DNA from: Streptomyces sp. ISL-1
GTDB taxonomy: Bacteria > Actinomycetota > Actinomycetes > Streptomycetales > Streptomycetaceae
Length of the DNA stretch: 64,000 nucleotides
Direction: 5' to 3'
Assembly (NCBI RefSeq): GCF_018614585.1
Contig: NZ_JAGGOI010000007.1
Location: 62,001-126,000 of the forward strand
A program made the position numbers and the translations under genes. The notes beneath the pieces are model-generated. The model worked only from the letters and a program-made list of their open reading frames with translations. It had not been told where the DNA came from and made no database searches. Of the stretch, positions 36,554 through 45,741 are shown piece after piece (position 1 is the first letter of the stretch; each line of letters opens with the position of its first letter).

Positions 36554-36850
36554 ATGGCAACGGACTACGACACCCCACGCAAGACCGACGACGACGTCGA
36601 TTCGGACAGCCTTGAGGAACTGAAGGCTCGCCGGAACGACAAGACGACGTCGTCGGTAGACGTCGACGAATTCGAGCAGGCCGAAGGCCTGGAGCTGCCC
36701 GGAGCGGACCTTTCCAACGAGGAACTGTCCGTTCGCGTGCTGCCCCGGCAGGCCGACGAGTTCACCTGCATGAGCTGCTTCCTGGTGCACCACCGCAGCC
36801 AGCTGGCACGCGAGAAGAACGGCCAGCCGATCTGCCGCGACTGCGACTGA
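36554..36850 (+). CDS. DUF4193 zinc-ribbon protein
   Basis: The 98-residue acidic protein (equivalent to M. tuberculosis Rv2699c) ends in a zinc-ribbon-like module with FTCMSCFLVHH and ICRDCD. A TSSVDVDEFEQAEGLELPGA segment precedes it. GGGGGAGAGC lies before ATG 36554. The arrangement recalls small RNA-polymerase- or nucleic-acid-associated factors, but no function is established. Confidence 0.88.
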   Translation: MATDYDTPRKTDDDVDSDSLEELKARRNDKTTSSVDVDEFEQAEGLELPGADLSNEELSVRVLPRQADEFTCMSCFLVHHRSQLAREKNGQPICRDCD

Positions 36851-36863
36851 GGTCCGGTCGGCC

Positions 36864-37781
36864 GTGGCAGGCGAGAAACCGTCCAGGAAGCGGCGCTTGC
36901 GGCGTCACAAGCCGCCGGAGGTGCACCAGGGCGGTACGGGCCCGGCACACGACGCCAAGTCGTCTGCCGAGCACTCGGCCGCTCTGCTGCCCCACGGCGC
37001 AGCAGAAGACGACGGACGGGGCCTGCCGGCCTCGTCCGAAGCAGCCGGTCAGGCGGGGTCCCCGACCAGGGCTCCACGCCTGACCGCCGTACGGCACAGC
37101 GTCCGGAAGGGTGGCGAGAGCGCCAGAGCGGGGCTCACGTACATCGCCGACCGGATCATCGAGAACGCACCACGCGTGCCGGTGCGCGATCTCGCGACGC
37201 TGCGCAAGCAGTTCCCCGGCCTCGCTCCCGAGCAGCTTGCGGACAAGCTGGTCGCGGGCGCGGCCAACGGCACATCCACGGTCGGCGCGGGTATCGGCGC
37301 GGCCGCGATGATGCCCGTACCGCCGGCGATGCCGGCCGAGCTGGCCGCGGAGATCACCGGCGTCGCCGCTATCGAACTCAAGCTCATCGCCGAGCTCCAC
37401 GAGGTCTACGGCATCCGGGCGCCGGGCAACCTCAGGGAGCGCAGCGCCGCCTATCTGACCTCCTGGACGGAGGAGCGCGGGATCGACGTCACCAAGCCCG
37501 CAACGGTGAACGCCGCACTCGGCGGCCGTTTCAAGCGCGAGTTGCGGCAGCAGATCCTGAAGCGCATGGTCCGCAATCTGCCGAACCTGATGCCGTTCAT
37601 GGTCGGCGCGGCCGTCGGCGCGGTGCTGAACCACAGGGACACCAAGAAGCTCGCGGAGCACATCCGCAAGGATCTGCGCAGCAAACAGGTCCCCTGGGAC
37701 GCACTGCCCCCGCTCCCGCCGCTGGAGCAGCCCAAGGACCCGCTGGAGACGGTTCGGGCGCCCGGCGAACCGGGCCGCTGA
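36864..37781 (+). CDS. Conserved hypothetical protein, possibly membrane-associated
   Basis: This 305-residue protein starts with GTG 13 nt after the DUF4193 stop. It has a basic, low-complexity N-terminus (KPSRKRRLRRHKPPEVHQ) and two hydrophobic Ala/Gly/Met stretches (TSTVGAGIGAAAMMPVPPAM and NLMPFMVGAAVGAVLNHRD). Conserved-looking blocks include ERSAAYLTSWTEERGID. I do not recognise the family; the amphipathic hydrophobic segments resemble EcsC-like or DUF697-like proteins only loosely. Confidence 0.7.
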   Translation: MAGEKPSRKRRLRRHKPPEVHQGGTGPAHDAKSSAEHSAALLPHGAAEDDGRGLPASSEAAGQAGSPTRAPRLTAVRHSVRKGGESARAGLTYIADRIIENAPRVPVRDLATLRKQFPGLAPEQLADKLVAGAANGTSTVGAGIGAAAMMPVPPAMPAELAAEITGVAAIELKLIAELHEVYGIRAPGNLRERSAAYLTSWTEERGIDVTKPATVNAALGGRFKRELRQQILKRMVRNLPNLMPFMVGAAVGAVLNHRDTKKLAEHIRKDLRSKQVPWDALPPLPPLEQPKDPLETVRAPGEPGR

Positions 37782-37793
37782 CCCCATTGGCCG

Positions 37794-38252
37794 TCAGGCC
37801 GCGCGCACCGCGGTCAGAGCGGCAGCCAGCGCCTTCGGTTTCCGGGTCGAGAGATAGACGTACGGCGTCGGGTCGGCCGGATCCGTGATCTCGATCCGCA
37901 GGGCCGTCGGGACATAGCTGCGCAGCAGCATGAAGGCCCGGGGATCCGCCTTGTACGAGCGCCAGGCGCGCGCCTCCTCCGCGTCCAGCACCTCGGCTTC
38001 ACCGAGCGCCGTCAGCGGGATCCGGGCGTCCCCCGCGACCAGCGATCCCGCCACCACGCGGATGCGTACCGAGCCGTACGAACTGACCACGACGCCCGCC
38101 ATCGCTGTCGCGCCGATCAGGCCGCCGAGCATCGGCAGCGTCCCCAGCGGCAGCATCAGCACGCCGCCCGCGACGCCCACGAGGGCGGTGATGACCCACC
38201 ACGAACGGGGTGCGGTCAGACGTTCTTCGTAGTGCGGGGCGGAAAGCTGCAT
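37794..38252 (-). CDS. DUF3093 membrane protein
   Basis: The 152-residue protein has two adjacent N-terminal membrane helices (WWVITALVGVAGGVLMLPLG and MLGGLIGATAMAGVVVSSYG) followed by a cytoplasmic beta-rich part (IEITDPADPTPYVYLSTRKP). Its M. tuberculosis counterpart is Rv2698. It is convergent with the hypothetical gene, 12 bp apart, and divergent from the thioesterase. Function unknown. Confidence 0.85.
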   Translation of the reverse strand: MQLSAPHYEERLTAPRSWWVITALVGVAGGVLMLPLGTLPMLGGLIGATAMAGVVVSSYGSVRIRVVAGSLVAGDARIPLTALGEAEVLDAEEARAWRSYKADPRAFMLLRSYVPTALRIEITDPADPTPYVYLSTRKPKALAAALTAVRAA

Positions 38253-38309
38253 GAAACCAGCTTGGCACGGTGCGGTCTGCGGGTAGCCGCGCGGGTAAGG
38301 TCTGCGCCT

Positions 38310-38930
38310 GTGAGCACTGCGAAATCCCCGGGAGCGGCCCCCGGACCCTTTGGCCGGGCCGCGGCCATGACCCCTCCGGCCGACGCCATACCGCCGGTGA
38401 GGCACCCCGAGGCCCCGGCCCCAGGTGAGCTCCTCGGCGCGCACTACGAACACTGCTTCGGCTGCGGTGAGGCGCAACCGCACGGCCTGCACCTCCAGGC
38501 GCGGGCCGGTGAAGGTGTGAGCGTCACCGCCGAGTTCACCGTCAAGCCCGCGCACCAGGGCGCGCCCGGCCTCGCGCACGGCGGCGTACTCGCCTCCGCC
38601 CTGGACGAGACGCTCGGCTCGCTGAACTGGCTGCTGCGGACCATCGCGGTCACCGGCCGGCTCGAGACCGACTTCGTACGCCCGGTGCCCGTGGACACCG
38701 TGCTGCACCTGGAGGCGGAGGTGACCGCGGTCGCCGGACGCAAGATCTACTCCACCGCCGTGGGCCGGATCGGCGGCCCCGACGGGCCGGTCGCCGTTCG
38801 TGCCGACGCCCTCTTCGTCGAGGTCAAGGTCGACCACTTCATCGACAACGGCCGCCCGGAGGAGATCCAGGCAGCCATGGCGGACCCCGACCAGATCAGG
38901 CGCGCCCGCGCCTTCGAGGTGAACCCCTGA
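38310..38930 (+). CDS. PaaI-type hotdog-fold thioesterase
   Basis: The 206-residue protein has a 45-residue disordered N-terminus and a hotdog domain with the motif GLAHGGVLASALDETLG, whose Asp is the expected catalytic residue. HCFGCG precedes the domain, a Cys pair common in this subgroup. The GTG at 38310 was chosen because TAAGGT lies 8 nt upstream (leaderless pattern). It is coupled to dut by TGATG. Acyl-CoA specificity is unknown. Confidence 0.82.
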   Translation: MSTAKSPGAAPGPFGRAAAMTPPADAIPPVRHPEAPAPGELLGAHYEHCFGCGEAQPHGLHLQARAGEGVSVTAEFTVKPAHQGAPGLAHGGVLASALDETLGSLNWLLRTIAVTGRLETDFVRPVPVDTVLHLEAEVTAVAGRKIYSTAVGRIGGPDGPVAVRADALFVEVKVDHFIDNGRPEEIQAAMADPDQIRRARAFEVNP

Positions 38931-39442
38931 TGCGCGAGCCTGTCGATGTGCTGATCCGTCGCGTGGACCCCGAGGTGCCGCTCCCGGCGTACGCACACCC
39001 CGGCGACGCCGGCGCCGATCTCGTGACCACCGAGGCGGTCGAACTCGCCCCGGGTGAGCGAGCCGTTCTGCCCACCGGAGTGTCTGTCGCTCTCCCCGAC
39101 GGGTACGCGGCCTTCGTGCACCCGCGGTCCGGTCTCGCAGCCCGCTGCGGAGTAGCCCTCGTGAATGCCCCGGGGACGGTGGATGCCGGGTACCGTGGGG
39201 AGATCAAGGTGATCGTGGTCAATCTCGATCCGCGCGAGACCGTGCGGTTCGATCGGTTCGACCGGATTGCCCAACTGGTCGTCCAGCAGGTCGAGAAGGT
39301 GCGCTTCCACGAGGTGGCGGAGCTTCCCGGCTCGGCGCGGGCCGAGGGGGGCTTCGGGTCCACCGGCGGTCATGCCGCCGTGGACGGCTCAACGGGTGGG
39401 AATCGATACGCTTCGGTCGTATCCGACCGGGAAGGACAGTGA
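38930..39442 (+). CDS. dut: dUTP diphosphatase
   Basis: The 170-residue trimeric dUTPase has all five motifs: AGADL, PRSGLA, GTVDAGYRGE (catalytic Asp), DRIAQLV and the C-terminal P-loop-like RAEGGFGSTGGH. It converts dUTP to dUMP and limits uracil in DNA. The C-terminus extends about 25 residues beyond motif 5, longer than usual. It overlaps the thioesterase stop by one base. Confidence 0.95.
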   Translation: MREPVDVLIRRVDPEVPLPAYAHPGDAGADLVTTEAVELAPGERAVLPTGVSVALPDGYAAFVHPRSGLAARCGVALVNAPGTVDAGYRGEIKVIVVNLDPRETVRFDRFDRIAQLVVQQVEKVRFHEVAELPGSARAEGGFGSTGGHAAVDGSTGGNRYASVVSDREGQ

Positions 39443-39443
39443 C

Positions 39444-40238
39444 GTGTTCGGACGTCGCAAGAAGAGTGGTTCTGCCGGGGACGCGGCGGACGCAGCGGGC
39501 GAGGTCGAGCAGGTCGTCGACGAGCGTGACGCTCGGCACTCCGACCAGACAGCCGAGTCCGCCGGGAAGGGCACGCCCCGCCGGGCGAACCTTCCGCCGG
39601 CGCCCCGGCCCGACGGCCCCTGGGACGTCTCCGAGGTATCCAGGCCCGGCGAGGGCCGGGTCGATCTGGGCGGTCTTTTCGTGCCCGGAGTCGAGGGCAT
39701 GGAGCTGCGCGTCGAGGTCGCGGGTGACGCGATCGTCGCCGCCACCGTCGTGCTGCGCGACAGCGCCGTACAGCTGCAGGCCTTCGCGGCGCCCAAGAAG
39801 GAAGGCATCTGGGGCGAGGTCCGCGAGGAGATCGCCTCCGGCATCACGCAGCAGGGCGGCATCATCGACGAGGTCGAGGGGCCGCTCGGCTGGGAACTGC
39901 GGGCCCAGGTTCCGGTTCAGCTGCCGGACGGCACGGGCGGTGTACAGCTGGTGCGCTTCGTCGGCGTCGACGGGCCGCGCTGGTTCCTGCGCGGAGTGAT
40001 CTCCGGACAGGGCGCCGTGCAGCCGGCAGCCGCCGGGCTGCTCGAGCAGATCTTCAAGGACACCGTCGTCGTACGGGGCGACGGGCCGATGGCGCCGCGC
40101 GACCCGATCGTCCTCAAGCTGCCGGACGACGCGCAGATGGTCCCCGAGAGCGTCCAGCAGGACGAGCAGGAGAGTTCCCGCTTCTCCGGCGGCATGGGGC
40201 AGCTGCAGCGTGGCCCCGAGATCACCGAGGTGCGCTGA
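39444..40238 (+). CDS. DUF3710 protein
   Basis: This 264-residue protein (cf. Rv2696c) begins with GTG one base after the dut stop, behind GAAGGA. An acidic N-terminal third is followed by the conserved domain (WDVSEV...RVDLGGLFVP and RFVGVDGPRWFLRG, IFKDTVVVRGDGPMAPRDPI). The RWFLRG and RDPI blocks are typical of the family. Function unknown; always near dut in actinobacteria. Confidence 0.88.
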   Translation: MFGRRKKSGSAGDAADAAGEVEQVVDERDARHSDQTAESAGKGTPRRANLPPAPRPDGPWDVSEVSRPGEGRVDLGGLFVPGVEGMELRVEVAGDAIVAATVVLRDSAVQLQAFAAPKKEGIWGEVREEIASGITQQGGIIDEVEGPLGWELRAQVPVQLPDGTGGVQLVRFVGVDGPRWFLRGVISGQGAVQPAAAGLLEQIFKDTVVVRGDGPMAPRDPIVLKLPDDAQMVPESVQQDEQESSRFSGGMGQLQRGPEITEVR

Positions 40239-40266
40239 CACCTCGGACGGAAGTCGACCGGGCCGG

Positions 40267-40298
40267 TGGGCCGCGCTCCCTCAGGGGAGTGCGGCCCA
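40267..40298 (+). terminator. Terminator after DUF3710 gene
   Basis: A 14-bp stem (TGGGCCGC...GCGGCCCA plus six inner pairs including one G-T) around a TCAG loop, 28 nt after the stop. Confidence 0.8.
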
Positions 40299-40441
40299 TT
40301 GGTCTGCCCGGCCCCGGCGGGAACGGGCGCATCAGAATCGCGTCAATACGCCGCTGAGGCCCGCCCCATGCCCCGAAATGTCGGAAACTCTGGCCGTATG
40401 GTTCAGCCAGCGCGAACAGCTGTCTGAAAGACAATGAGGCC

Positions 40442-42985
40442 ATGGGACGCGGCAAACTCCGGATCTACCTCGGCTCGGCACCGGGCGTCGGCAAGACCTA
40501 CGCCATGCTGTCCGAGGCGCATCGCCGTGTGGAGCGTGGCACCGACTGCGTGGTCGCCTACGTCGAGCACCACGGGCGACCGCGCACCGAGGTGATGCTG
40601 CACGGCCTGGAGCAGATCCGGCGCCGCGAGATCGAGTACCGCGGCACGGTCTTCACCGAGATGGACGTCGACGCGGTCCTGGAGCGCCGTCCGGCCGTCG
40701 CGCTCGTGGACGAACTGGCTCACACGAATGTGCCGGGCTCGCGCAACGCCAAGCGATGGCAGGACGTCGAGGAGCTGCTCGCGGCGGGCATCGACGTCAT
40801 ATCGACGGTCAACATCCAGCACTTCGAGTCCCTGGGCGACGTCGTCGAGTCGATCACGGGCGTACGACAGCGGGAGACCGTCCCGGACGAGGTCGTCCGC
40901 CGTGCGGACCAGCTCGAACTGGTCGACATGTCGCCACAGGCGCTGCGCCGTCGCATGGCCCACGGCAACATCTACCAGTCGGACAAGGTCGACGCCGCCC
41001 TCGCCAACTACTTCCGTCCCGGAAACCTCACCGCCCTGCGGGAGCTGGCCCTGCTCTGGGTCGCGGACCGGGTCGACGAATACCTCCGGCAGTACCGCGG
41101 CGAGCACAACATCCGCTCCACCTGGCAGGCGCGTGAGCGAATCGTCGTCGGCCTCACCGGCGGCCCCGAGGGCCGCACCCTGATCCGGCGCGCCGCCCGG
41201 CTCGCGGAGAAGGGCGCCGGCGGCGAGGTGCTGGCCGTCTACATCGCCCGCAGCGACGGGCTGACCTCTGCCTCACCCAAGGAACTGGCCGTCCAGCGGA
41301 CCCTCGTCGAGGATCTCGGCGGCACCTTCCACCACGTTATCGGCGACGATGTCCCCTCCGCGCTCCTGGAGTTCGCCCGCGGAGTCAACGCCACCCAGAT
41401 CGTGCTCGGTGCCAGCCGCCGCCGGGCCTGGCAGTACGTCTTCGGCCCCGGGGTCAGCGGGACGGTCGCCCGTGAGTCCGGTCCCGACCTCGACGTACAC
41501 ATCGTCACGCACGACGAGGCAGGCAAGGGCCGGGGGCTGCCGGTGGCCCGCGGCGCCCGGCTCGGCCGGTCCCGGATCGTGGCGGGCTGGCTGGTCGGCG
41601 TCGCCGGTCCCGTACTGCTCTCGCTGATGCTGACCAGCCTCAGCGACAGCCTGGGGCTCGCCAACGACGTCCTGCTCTTCCTCTTCCTGACCGTGGTGTC
41701 AGCGCTGCTCGGTGGACTGCTGCCGGCGCTCGCCTCGGCCGCTGTCGGCTCGCTGCTCCTGAACTACTACTTCACGCCACCCACCCACACACTGACCATC
41801 TCGGACCCGAAGAACATCGTCGCCATCGTGATCTTCTTCGCGGTGGCAGTCGCCGTGGCCTCCGTGGTGGACCTGGCGGCCCGCCGCACCCATCAGGCTG
41901 CCCGGCTGCGCGCCGAGTCCGAGATTCTGTCCTTCCTGGCCGGCAGCGTGCTGCGGGGAGAGACCACGCTCGACGCGCTGCTGGAGCGGGTCCGAGAGAC
42001 ATTCGCCATGGAATCCGTGGCGCTGCTGGAGCGGCAGAGCGACGTCGAGCCGTGGACCTGCGCGGGCAGCGTAGGCCCCAGCTCCGTCCAGCGCCCCGAG
42101 GACGCCGACGTGGACATGCCGGTCGGCGACCATATGGCGCTCGCGCTCTCCGGCCGTGTCCTGCCCGCCGAGGACCGCCGGGTGCTTGCCGCCTTCGCCG
42201 CCCAGGCAGCCGTCGTACTGGACCGCCAGCGACTGGTCGGCCAGGCGGAGGAGGCCAGCAGGCTGGCCGAGGGCAATCGCATCCGTACGGCACTGCTCGC
42301 CGCCGTCAGCCACGATCTGCGCACCCCGCTTGCGGCCATCAAGGCAGCCGTCTCCTCGCTCCGGTCCGACGACGTGGCCTGGTCCGACGAGGACGAGGCG
42401 GAACTGCTCGAAGCGATCGAGGACGGCGCCGACCGCCTGGACCATCTCGTCGGCAACCTCCTCGACATGTCCCGCCTCCAGACCGGCACTGTCACCCCGC
42501 TCATCCGGGTGACGGATCTCGACGAGGTCGTCCCGATGGCGCTCGTCGCGGTGCCCGCCGAGAGCGTCGAGCTCGACGTACCGGAGACACTGCCCATGGT
42601 GGCCGTCGACCGGGGGCTGCTGGAACGTTCCGTCGCCAACCTCGTCGAGAACGCCGTCAAGTACAGCCCCGACGCCACACCCGTCACCGTCTCCGCGAGC
42701 GCGCTCGGCGACCGGGTCGAGGTGCGGGTCACGGACCGCGGCCCCGGTGTCCCGGATGACGAGAAAGAGCGGATTTTCGAGCCGTTCCAGCGCTACGGTG
42801 ACGCTCCACGCGGTGCCGGTGCGGGCCTCGGTCTCGCGGTCGCCCGCGGCTTCGTCGAAGCCATGGGCGGCACACTCACCGCGGAGGACACCCCCGGCGG
42901 TGGCATGACCATGGTCCTCACCCTCAGGGCGGCACCCGGAGCCGCTCCGGTCAGCCCCGACCTTCCCGCCCGGGTCACCTCATGA
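40442..42985 (+). CDS. kdpD: KdpD osmosensitive potassium sensor kinase
   Basis: The 847-residue kinase has the KdpD N-terminal domain with Walker A GSAPGVGKTY and VDELAHTNVPGSRN. A USP-like domain follows (about 235-365), then four close membrane helices (about 375-475). A GAF-like region, HisKA (AVSHDLRTPLAAI) and HATPase (NLVENAVKY, GAGLGLAVARGF) complete it. KdpD senses K+ limitation and phosphorylates KdpE. The S. aureus c-di-AMP-binding SxS20FTAXY pattern was not found in the USP domain. No kdpFABC pump genes are nearby. Confidence 0.93.
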   Translation: MGRGKLRIYLGSAPGVGKTYAMLSEAHRRVERGTDCVVAYVEHHGRPRTEVMLHGLEQIRRREIEYRGTVFTEMDVDAVLERRPAVALVDELAHTNVPGSRNAKRWQDVEELLAAGIDVISTVNIQHFESLGDVVESITGVRQRETVPDEVVRRADQLELVDMSPQALRRRMAHGNIYQSDKVDAALANYFRPGNLTALRELALLWVADRVDEYLRQYRGEHNIRSTWQARERIVVGLTGGPEGRTLIRRAARLAEKGAGGEVLAVYIARSDGLTSASPKELAVQRTLVEDLGGTFHHVIGDDVPSALLEFARGVNATQIVLGASRRRAWQYVFGPGVSGTVARESGPDLDVHIVTHDEAGKGRGLPVARGARLGRSRIVAGWLVGVAGPVLLSLMLTSLSDSLGLANDVLLFLFLTVVSALLGGLLPALASAAVGSLLLNYYFTPPTHTLTISDPKNIVAIVIFFAVAVAVASVVDLAARRTHQAARLRAESEILSFLAGSVLRGETTLDALLERVRETFAMESVALLERQSDVEPWTCAGSVGPSSVQRPEDADVDMPVGDHMALALSGRVLPAEDRRVLAAFAAQAAVVLDRQRLVGQAEEASRLAEGNRIRTALLAAVSHDLRTPLAAIKAAVSSLRSDDVAWSDEDEAELLEAIEDGADRLDHLVGNLLDMSRLQTGTVTPLIRVTDLDEVVPMALVAVPAESVELDVPETLPMVAVDRGLLERSVANLVENAVKYSPDATPVTVSASALGDRVEVRVTDRGPGVPDDEKERIFEPFQRYGDAPRGAGAGLGLAVARGFVEAMGGTLTAEDTPGGGMTMVLTLRAAPGAAPVSPDLPARVTS

Positions 42986-43070
42986 CCTTCACGAACCTCA
43001 GGACACGACCCTCACGACCCTCATGACAGGCGACAGCGTTGTCAGTGCAGAGCAGAAAGGCAGGCCGGCA

Positions 43071-43757
43071 ATGACCAGGGTGCTCGTGGTCGACGACGAG
43101 CCGCAGATCGTACGCGCCCTCGTGATCAACCTGAAGGCGCGCAAGTACGAGGTGGACGCGGCCCCCGACGGCGCGACGGCGCTCCAGCTGGCTGCGGCCC
43201 GCCACCCCGACGCCGTCGTGCTCGACCTCGGTCTGCCCGACATGGACGGCGTAGAGGTCATCAAGGGTTTGCGCGGCTGGACCCGCGTCCCGATCCTGGT
43301 CCTCTCCGCCCGCCAGACCTCCGACGAGAAGGTCGAGGCGCTCGACGCGGGCGCCGACGACTACGTCACCAAGCCCTTCGGCATGGACGAGCTCCTCGCC
43401 CGGCTGCGCGCGGCGGTCCGCAGGGCGGAGCCCGTCGGCGGCGGGGACGACGACGCCGTGATCGTCGAGACGGAGGGCTTCACCGTCGATCTCGCGGCGA
43501 AGAAGGTGCACCGCGACGGGCGCGATGTACGGCTGACCCCGACCGAGTGGCATCTGCTGGAGGTCCTCGTACGCAACACCGGCCGGCTGGTCAGCCAGAA
43601 GCAGCTGCTCCAGGAGGTCTGGGGCCCGTCCTACGGCACCGAGACCAACTATCTGCGGGTCTACATGGCGCAGCTGCGGCGCAAGCTGGAGACCGATCCC
43701 TCGCACCCCAAGCACTTCGTCACCGAGCCGGGTATGGGATACCGCTTCGAGCGCTGA
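43071..43757 (+). CDS. kdpE: KdpE response regulator
   Basis: The 228-residue OmpR-family regulator has phospho-acceptor Asp52 (VLDLGLPD), Lys in YVTKPF and a winged-helix domain (LTPTEWHLLEVLVRNTGRLV...GMGYRFE). The ATG at 43071 begins directly at the receiver domain; in-frame ATG 43023 would add 16 residues. It follows kdpD by 85 nt. It would activate K+-uptake genes located elsewhere, and possibly kimA nearby (inference). Confidence 0.92.
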   Translation: MTRVLVVDDEPQIVRALVINLKARKYEVDAAPDGATALQLAAARHPDAVVLDLGLPDMDGVEVIKGLRGWTRVPILVLSARQTSDEKVEALDAGADDYVTKPFGMDELLARLRAAVRRAEPVGGGDDDAVIVETEGFTVDLAAKKVHRDGRDVRLTPTEWHLLEVLVRNTGRLVSQKQLLQEVWGPSYGTETNYLRVYMAQLRRKLETDPSHPKHFVTEPGMGYRFER

Positions 43758-43814
43758 GCCGGATCTTGAACTCCGGCCGGATCCGGTGTCTGCGGTGGCC
43801 GGTAGGCTTTCTGT

Positions 43815-44231
43815 ATGAGTGCCGTACCCCGCTCCGAGAAGGCCGAGAGGCCGGCGAAGCCCGCCGGTCGTTTCCGCCGCATGCTCGACCGGCTGTCCAC
43901 GTCCCAGCAGGACCTCGAGTCCGAGGAACTGCAGGAGGACGCGGAGGCATCGGGGTGCACCCGCATCGCCGAGTGCAACGACCGACAGATAGTCCGGGTG
44001 ACTGGTACCTTGCGCACGGTCACCCTGCGTCCGCGGGCCGGGGTGCCCGCGCTGGAGGCTGAGCTTTTCGACGGTACGGCCCCGCTGGACGTCGTCTGGC
44101 TCGGCCGCCGTTCCATCGCGGGCATCGAACCGGGCCGCAGGCTCATCGCCTCGGGCCGGATATCGATGAGCCACGGCCGTCGAGTGCTCTTCAACCCCAA
44201 ATACGAACTCCGACCGCTCGGACAGGAGTAG
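43815..44231 (+). CDS. OB-fold nucleic acid binding protein
   Basis: The 138-residue protein (cf. Rv2694c) has a basic N-terminus (RPAKPAGRFRRMLDRLS) and a five-strand OB fold (REST of the domain: QIVRVTGTLRTVTLRP, LEAELFDGTAPLDVVWLG, RLIASGRIS, LFNPKYELRPL). It resembles the RecG/RecJ-like OB domain that binds single-stranded nucleic acid. TAGGCT (43803-43808) is 6 nt before the ATG, a leaderless pattern. It is joined to the DUF3159 gene with a 3-nt gap. Confidence 0.88.
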   Translation: MSAVPRSEKAERPAKPAGRFRRMLDRLSTSQQDLESEELQEDAEASGCTRIAECNDRQIVRVTGTLRTVTLRPRAGVPALEAELFDGTAPLDVVWLGRRSIAGIEPGRRLIASGRISMSHGRRVLFNPKYELRPLGQE

Positions 44232-44234
44232 CCG

Positions 44235-44975
44235 GTGACGTCTCTCGACAAGCCGACCACGACGAACGACCAGCAGCAGCAGGACAGCGACGCCAAAGCA
44301 GTCACGGAGGCGGCTCTGTTCGAGGCCTTCGGCGGCGTGCGCGGCATGGTGGAGACGGTCCTTCCCGGACTGCTGTTCGTCACGATCTTCACGATCAACA
44401 AAGACCTGCACATCTCCGCCATCGCGGCCCTGGCCGTCTCGGTGCTGCTCGTCGCAGTCCGGCTGATCCGCAGGGACACCGTCAAGCACGCGTTCAGCGG
44501 GGTCTTCGGGGTGGCCTTCGGCGTCGTCTTCGCGATGATGACGGGCAATGCGAAGGACTTCTATCTGCCGGGCATGCTCTACACGCTCGGCCTGGCGGTG
44601 GCGTACATCGCGACGACGATCGCGGGCGTCCCGCTGATCGGCCTGATCCTGGGTCCGGTCTTCAAGGAGAACCTCTCCTGGCGGACGCGTAACCCGGGCC
44701 GCAAGAAGGCGTACGCGAAGGCGAGCTGGGCGTGGGGCCTGATCCTGCTCGCCAAGTGCGCGATCCTCTTCCCGCTCTACTGGTGGGCGGACACCGCGCA
44801 GCTCGGCTGGGTCCTGGTCACCCTGAAGATCCCGCCGTTCCTGCTCGCGGTGTACCTGACCTGGGTCTTCCTGGCGAAGGCGCCGGCGCCGATCGACGCC
44901 TTCGCCGAGATGGAGGCGGAGGAACGCGCCGAGAAGGAACGCGAGGCGGCGTCGGCCGCGCAGCGCGACGCATAG
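44235..44975 (+). CDS. DUF3159 integral membrane protein
   Basis: The 246-residue protein (cf. Rv2693c) has about six membrane helices, starting VETVLPGLLFVTIFTINKDL. The charged C-terminus is EMEAEERAEKEREAASAA. GTG start. Family members are of unknown function but occur next to the RCK proteins and dut in many actinobacteria, so a transport or ion role is possible. Confidence 0.87.
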   Translation: MTSLDKPTTTNDQQQQDSDAKAVTEAALFEAFGGVRGMVETVLPGLLFVTIFTINKDLHISAIAALAVSVLLVAVRLIRRDTVKHAFSGVFGVAFGVVFAMMTGNAKDFYLPGMLYTLGLAVAYIATTIAGVPLIGLILGPVFKENLSWRTRNPGRKKAYAKASWAWGLILLAKCAILFPLYWWADTAQLGWVLVTLKIPPFLLAVYLTWVFLAKAPAPIDAFAEMEAEERAEKEREAASAAQRDA

Positions 44976-44990
44976 CCGCGGCCGGACTCG

Positions 44991-45038
44991 CGCGAAGGGG
45001 CCCGGGGAACCTGATCAGGTTCCCCGGGCCCCTTCGCG
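44991..45038. terminator. Perfect 48-bp palindromic bidirectional terminator
   Basis: CGCGAAGGGGCCCGGG (44991 on) and its mirror form 24 perfect base pairs with no unpaired loop in the DNA (centre 45014/45015). It lies between the convergent DUF3159 and RCK genes and can end both transcripts. Confidence 0.9.
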
Positions 45039-45063
45039 TACGCAACGCGTCAGCAGCAACGTG

Positions 45064-45741
45064 TCAGCTCGTCGCTTCCTCGCGGCGGACCGACAGCAAG
45101 TCCTCCAACTGCTCCTCGCGGGCCTGCGCCGCCACGAACAGCAGCTCGTCGCCCGCTTCCAGCGTTTCCTCCGTGCCCGGCGTCAGCACCCGCGAGCCGC
45201 GGATGATCGTCACCAGCGTGGTGTCCTCCGGCCAGGCCACATCGCCCACCTGCGTGCCCGCGAGCGCCGACTCCGGGGGCAGCGTCAGCTCGACCAGGTT
45301 CGCGTCGCCATGGCTGAAGCGGAGGAGCCGTACGAGATCGCCGACGCTCACCGCCTCCTCCACCAGCGCCGACATCAGGCGCGGCGTGGAGACCGCGACA
45401 TCGACGCCCCAGGACTCGTTGAAGAGCCACTCGTTCTTCGGGTTGTTGACCCGGGCGACCACCCTCGGCACCCCGTACTCCGTCTTCGCGAGCAGCGAGA
45501 CGACCAGATTGACCTTGTCGTCACCCGTCGCCGCGATCACGACGTTGCACCGCTGCAACGCCGCCTCGTCCAGCGACGTGATCTCGCAGGCGTCCGCCAG
45601 CAGCCACTCGGCCTGCGGCACCCGCTCCACCGAGATCGCGGTCGGCGCCTTGTCGATCAGCAGCACCTCGTGCCCGTTCTCCAGCAGCTCGCCCGCGATG
45701 GAACGGCCCACCGCGCCGGCGCCCGCAATAGCGACCCGCAT
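45064..45741 (-). CDS. ceoC: TrkA/RCK potassium-channel regulatory protein
   Basis: The 225-residue protein has an NAD-binding RCK_N domain (MRVAIAGAGAVGRSIAGEL) and an RCK_C domain (NLVELTLPPESALAGTQVGD). It forms octameric rings with its partner and gates K+ transport in response to nucleotide or c-di-AMP. The start overlaps the previous stop by one base (TGATG). Its M. tuberculosis counterpart is ceoC (Rv2692). Confidence 0.9.
   Translation of the reverse strand: MRVAIAGAGAVGRSIAGELLENGHEVLLIDKAPTAISVERVPQAEWLLADACEITSLDEAALQRCNVVIAATGDDKVNLVVSLLAKTEYGVPRVVARVNNPKNEWLFNESWGVDVAVSTPRLMSALVEEAVSVGDLVRLLRFSHGDANLVELTLPPESALAGTQVGDVAWPEDTTLVTIIRGSRVLTPGTEETLEAGDELLFVAAQAREEQLEDLLSVRREEATS

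Noticed and set aside
41150..41510. c-di-AMP site in the KdpD USP domain
   Set aside because: The motif known from S. aureus KdpD is not present; binding cannot be claimed from this sequence.
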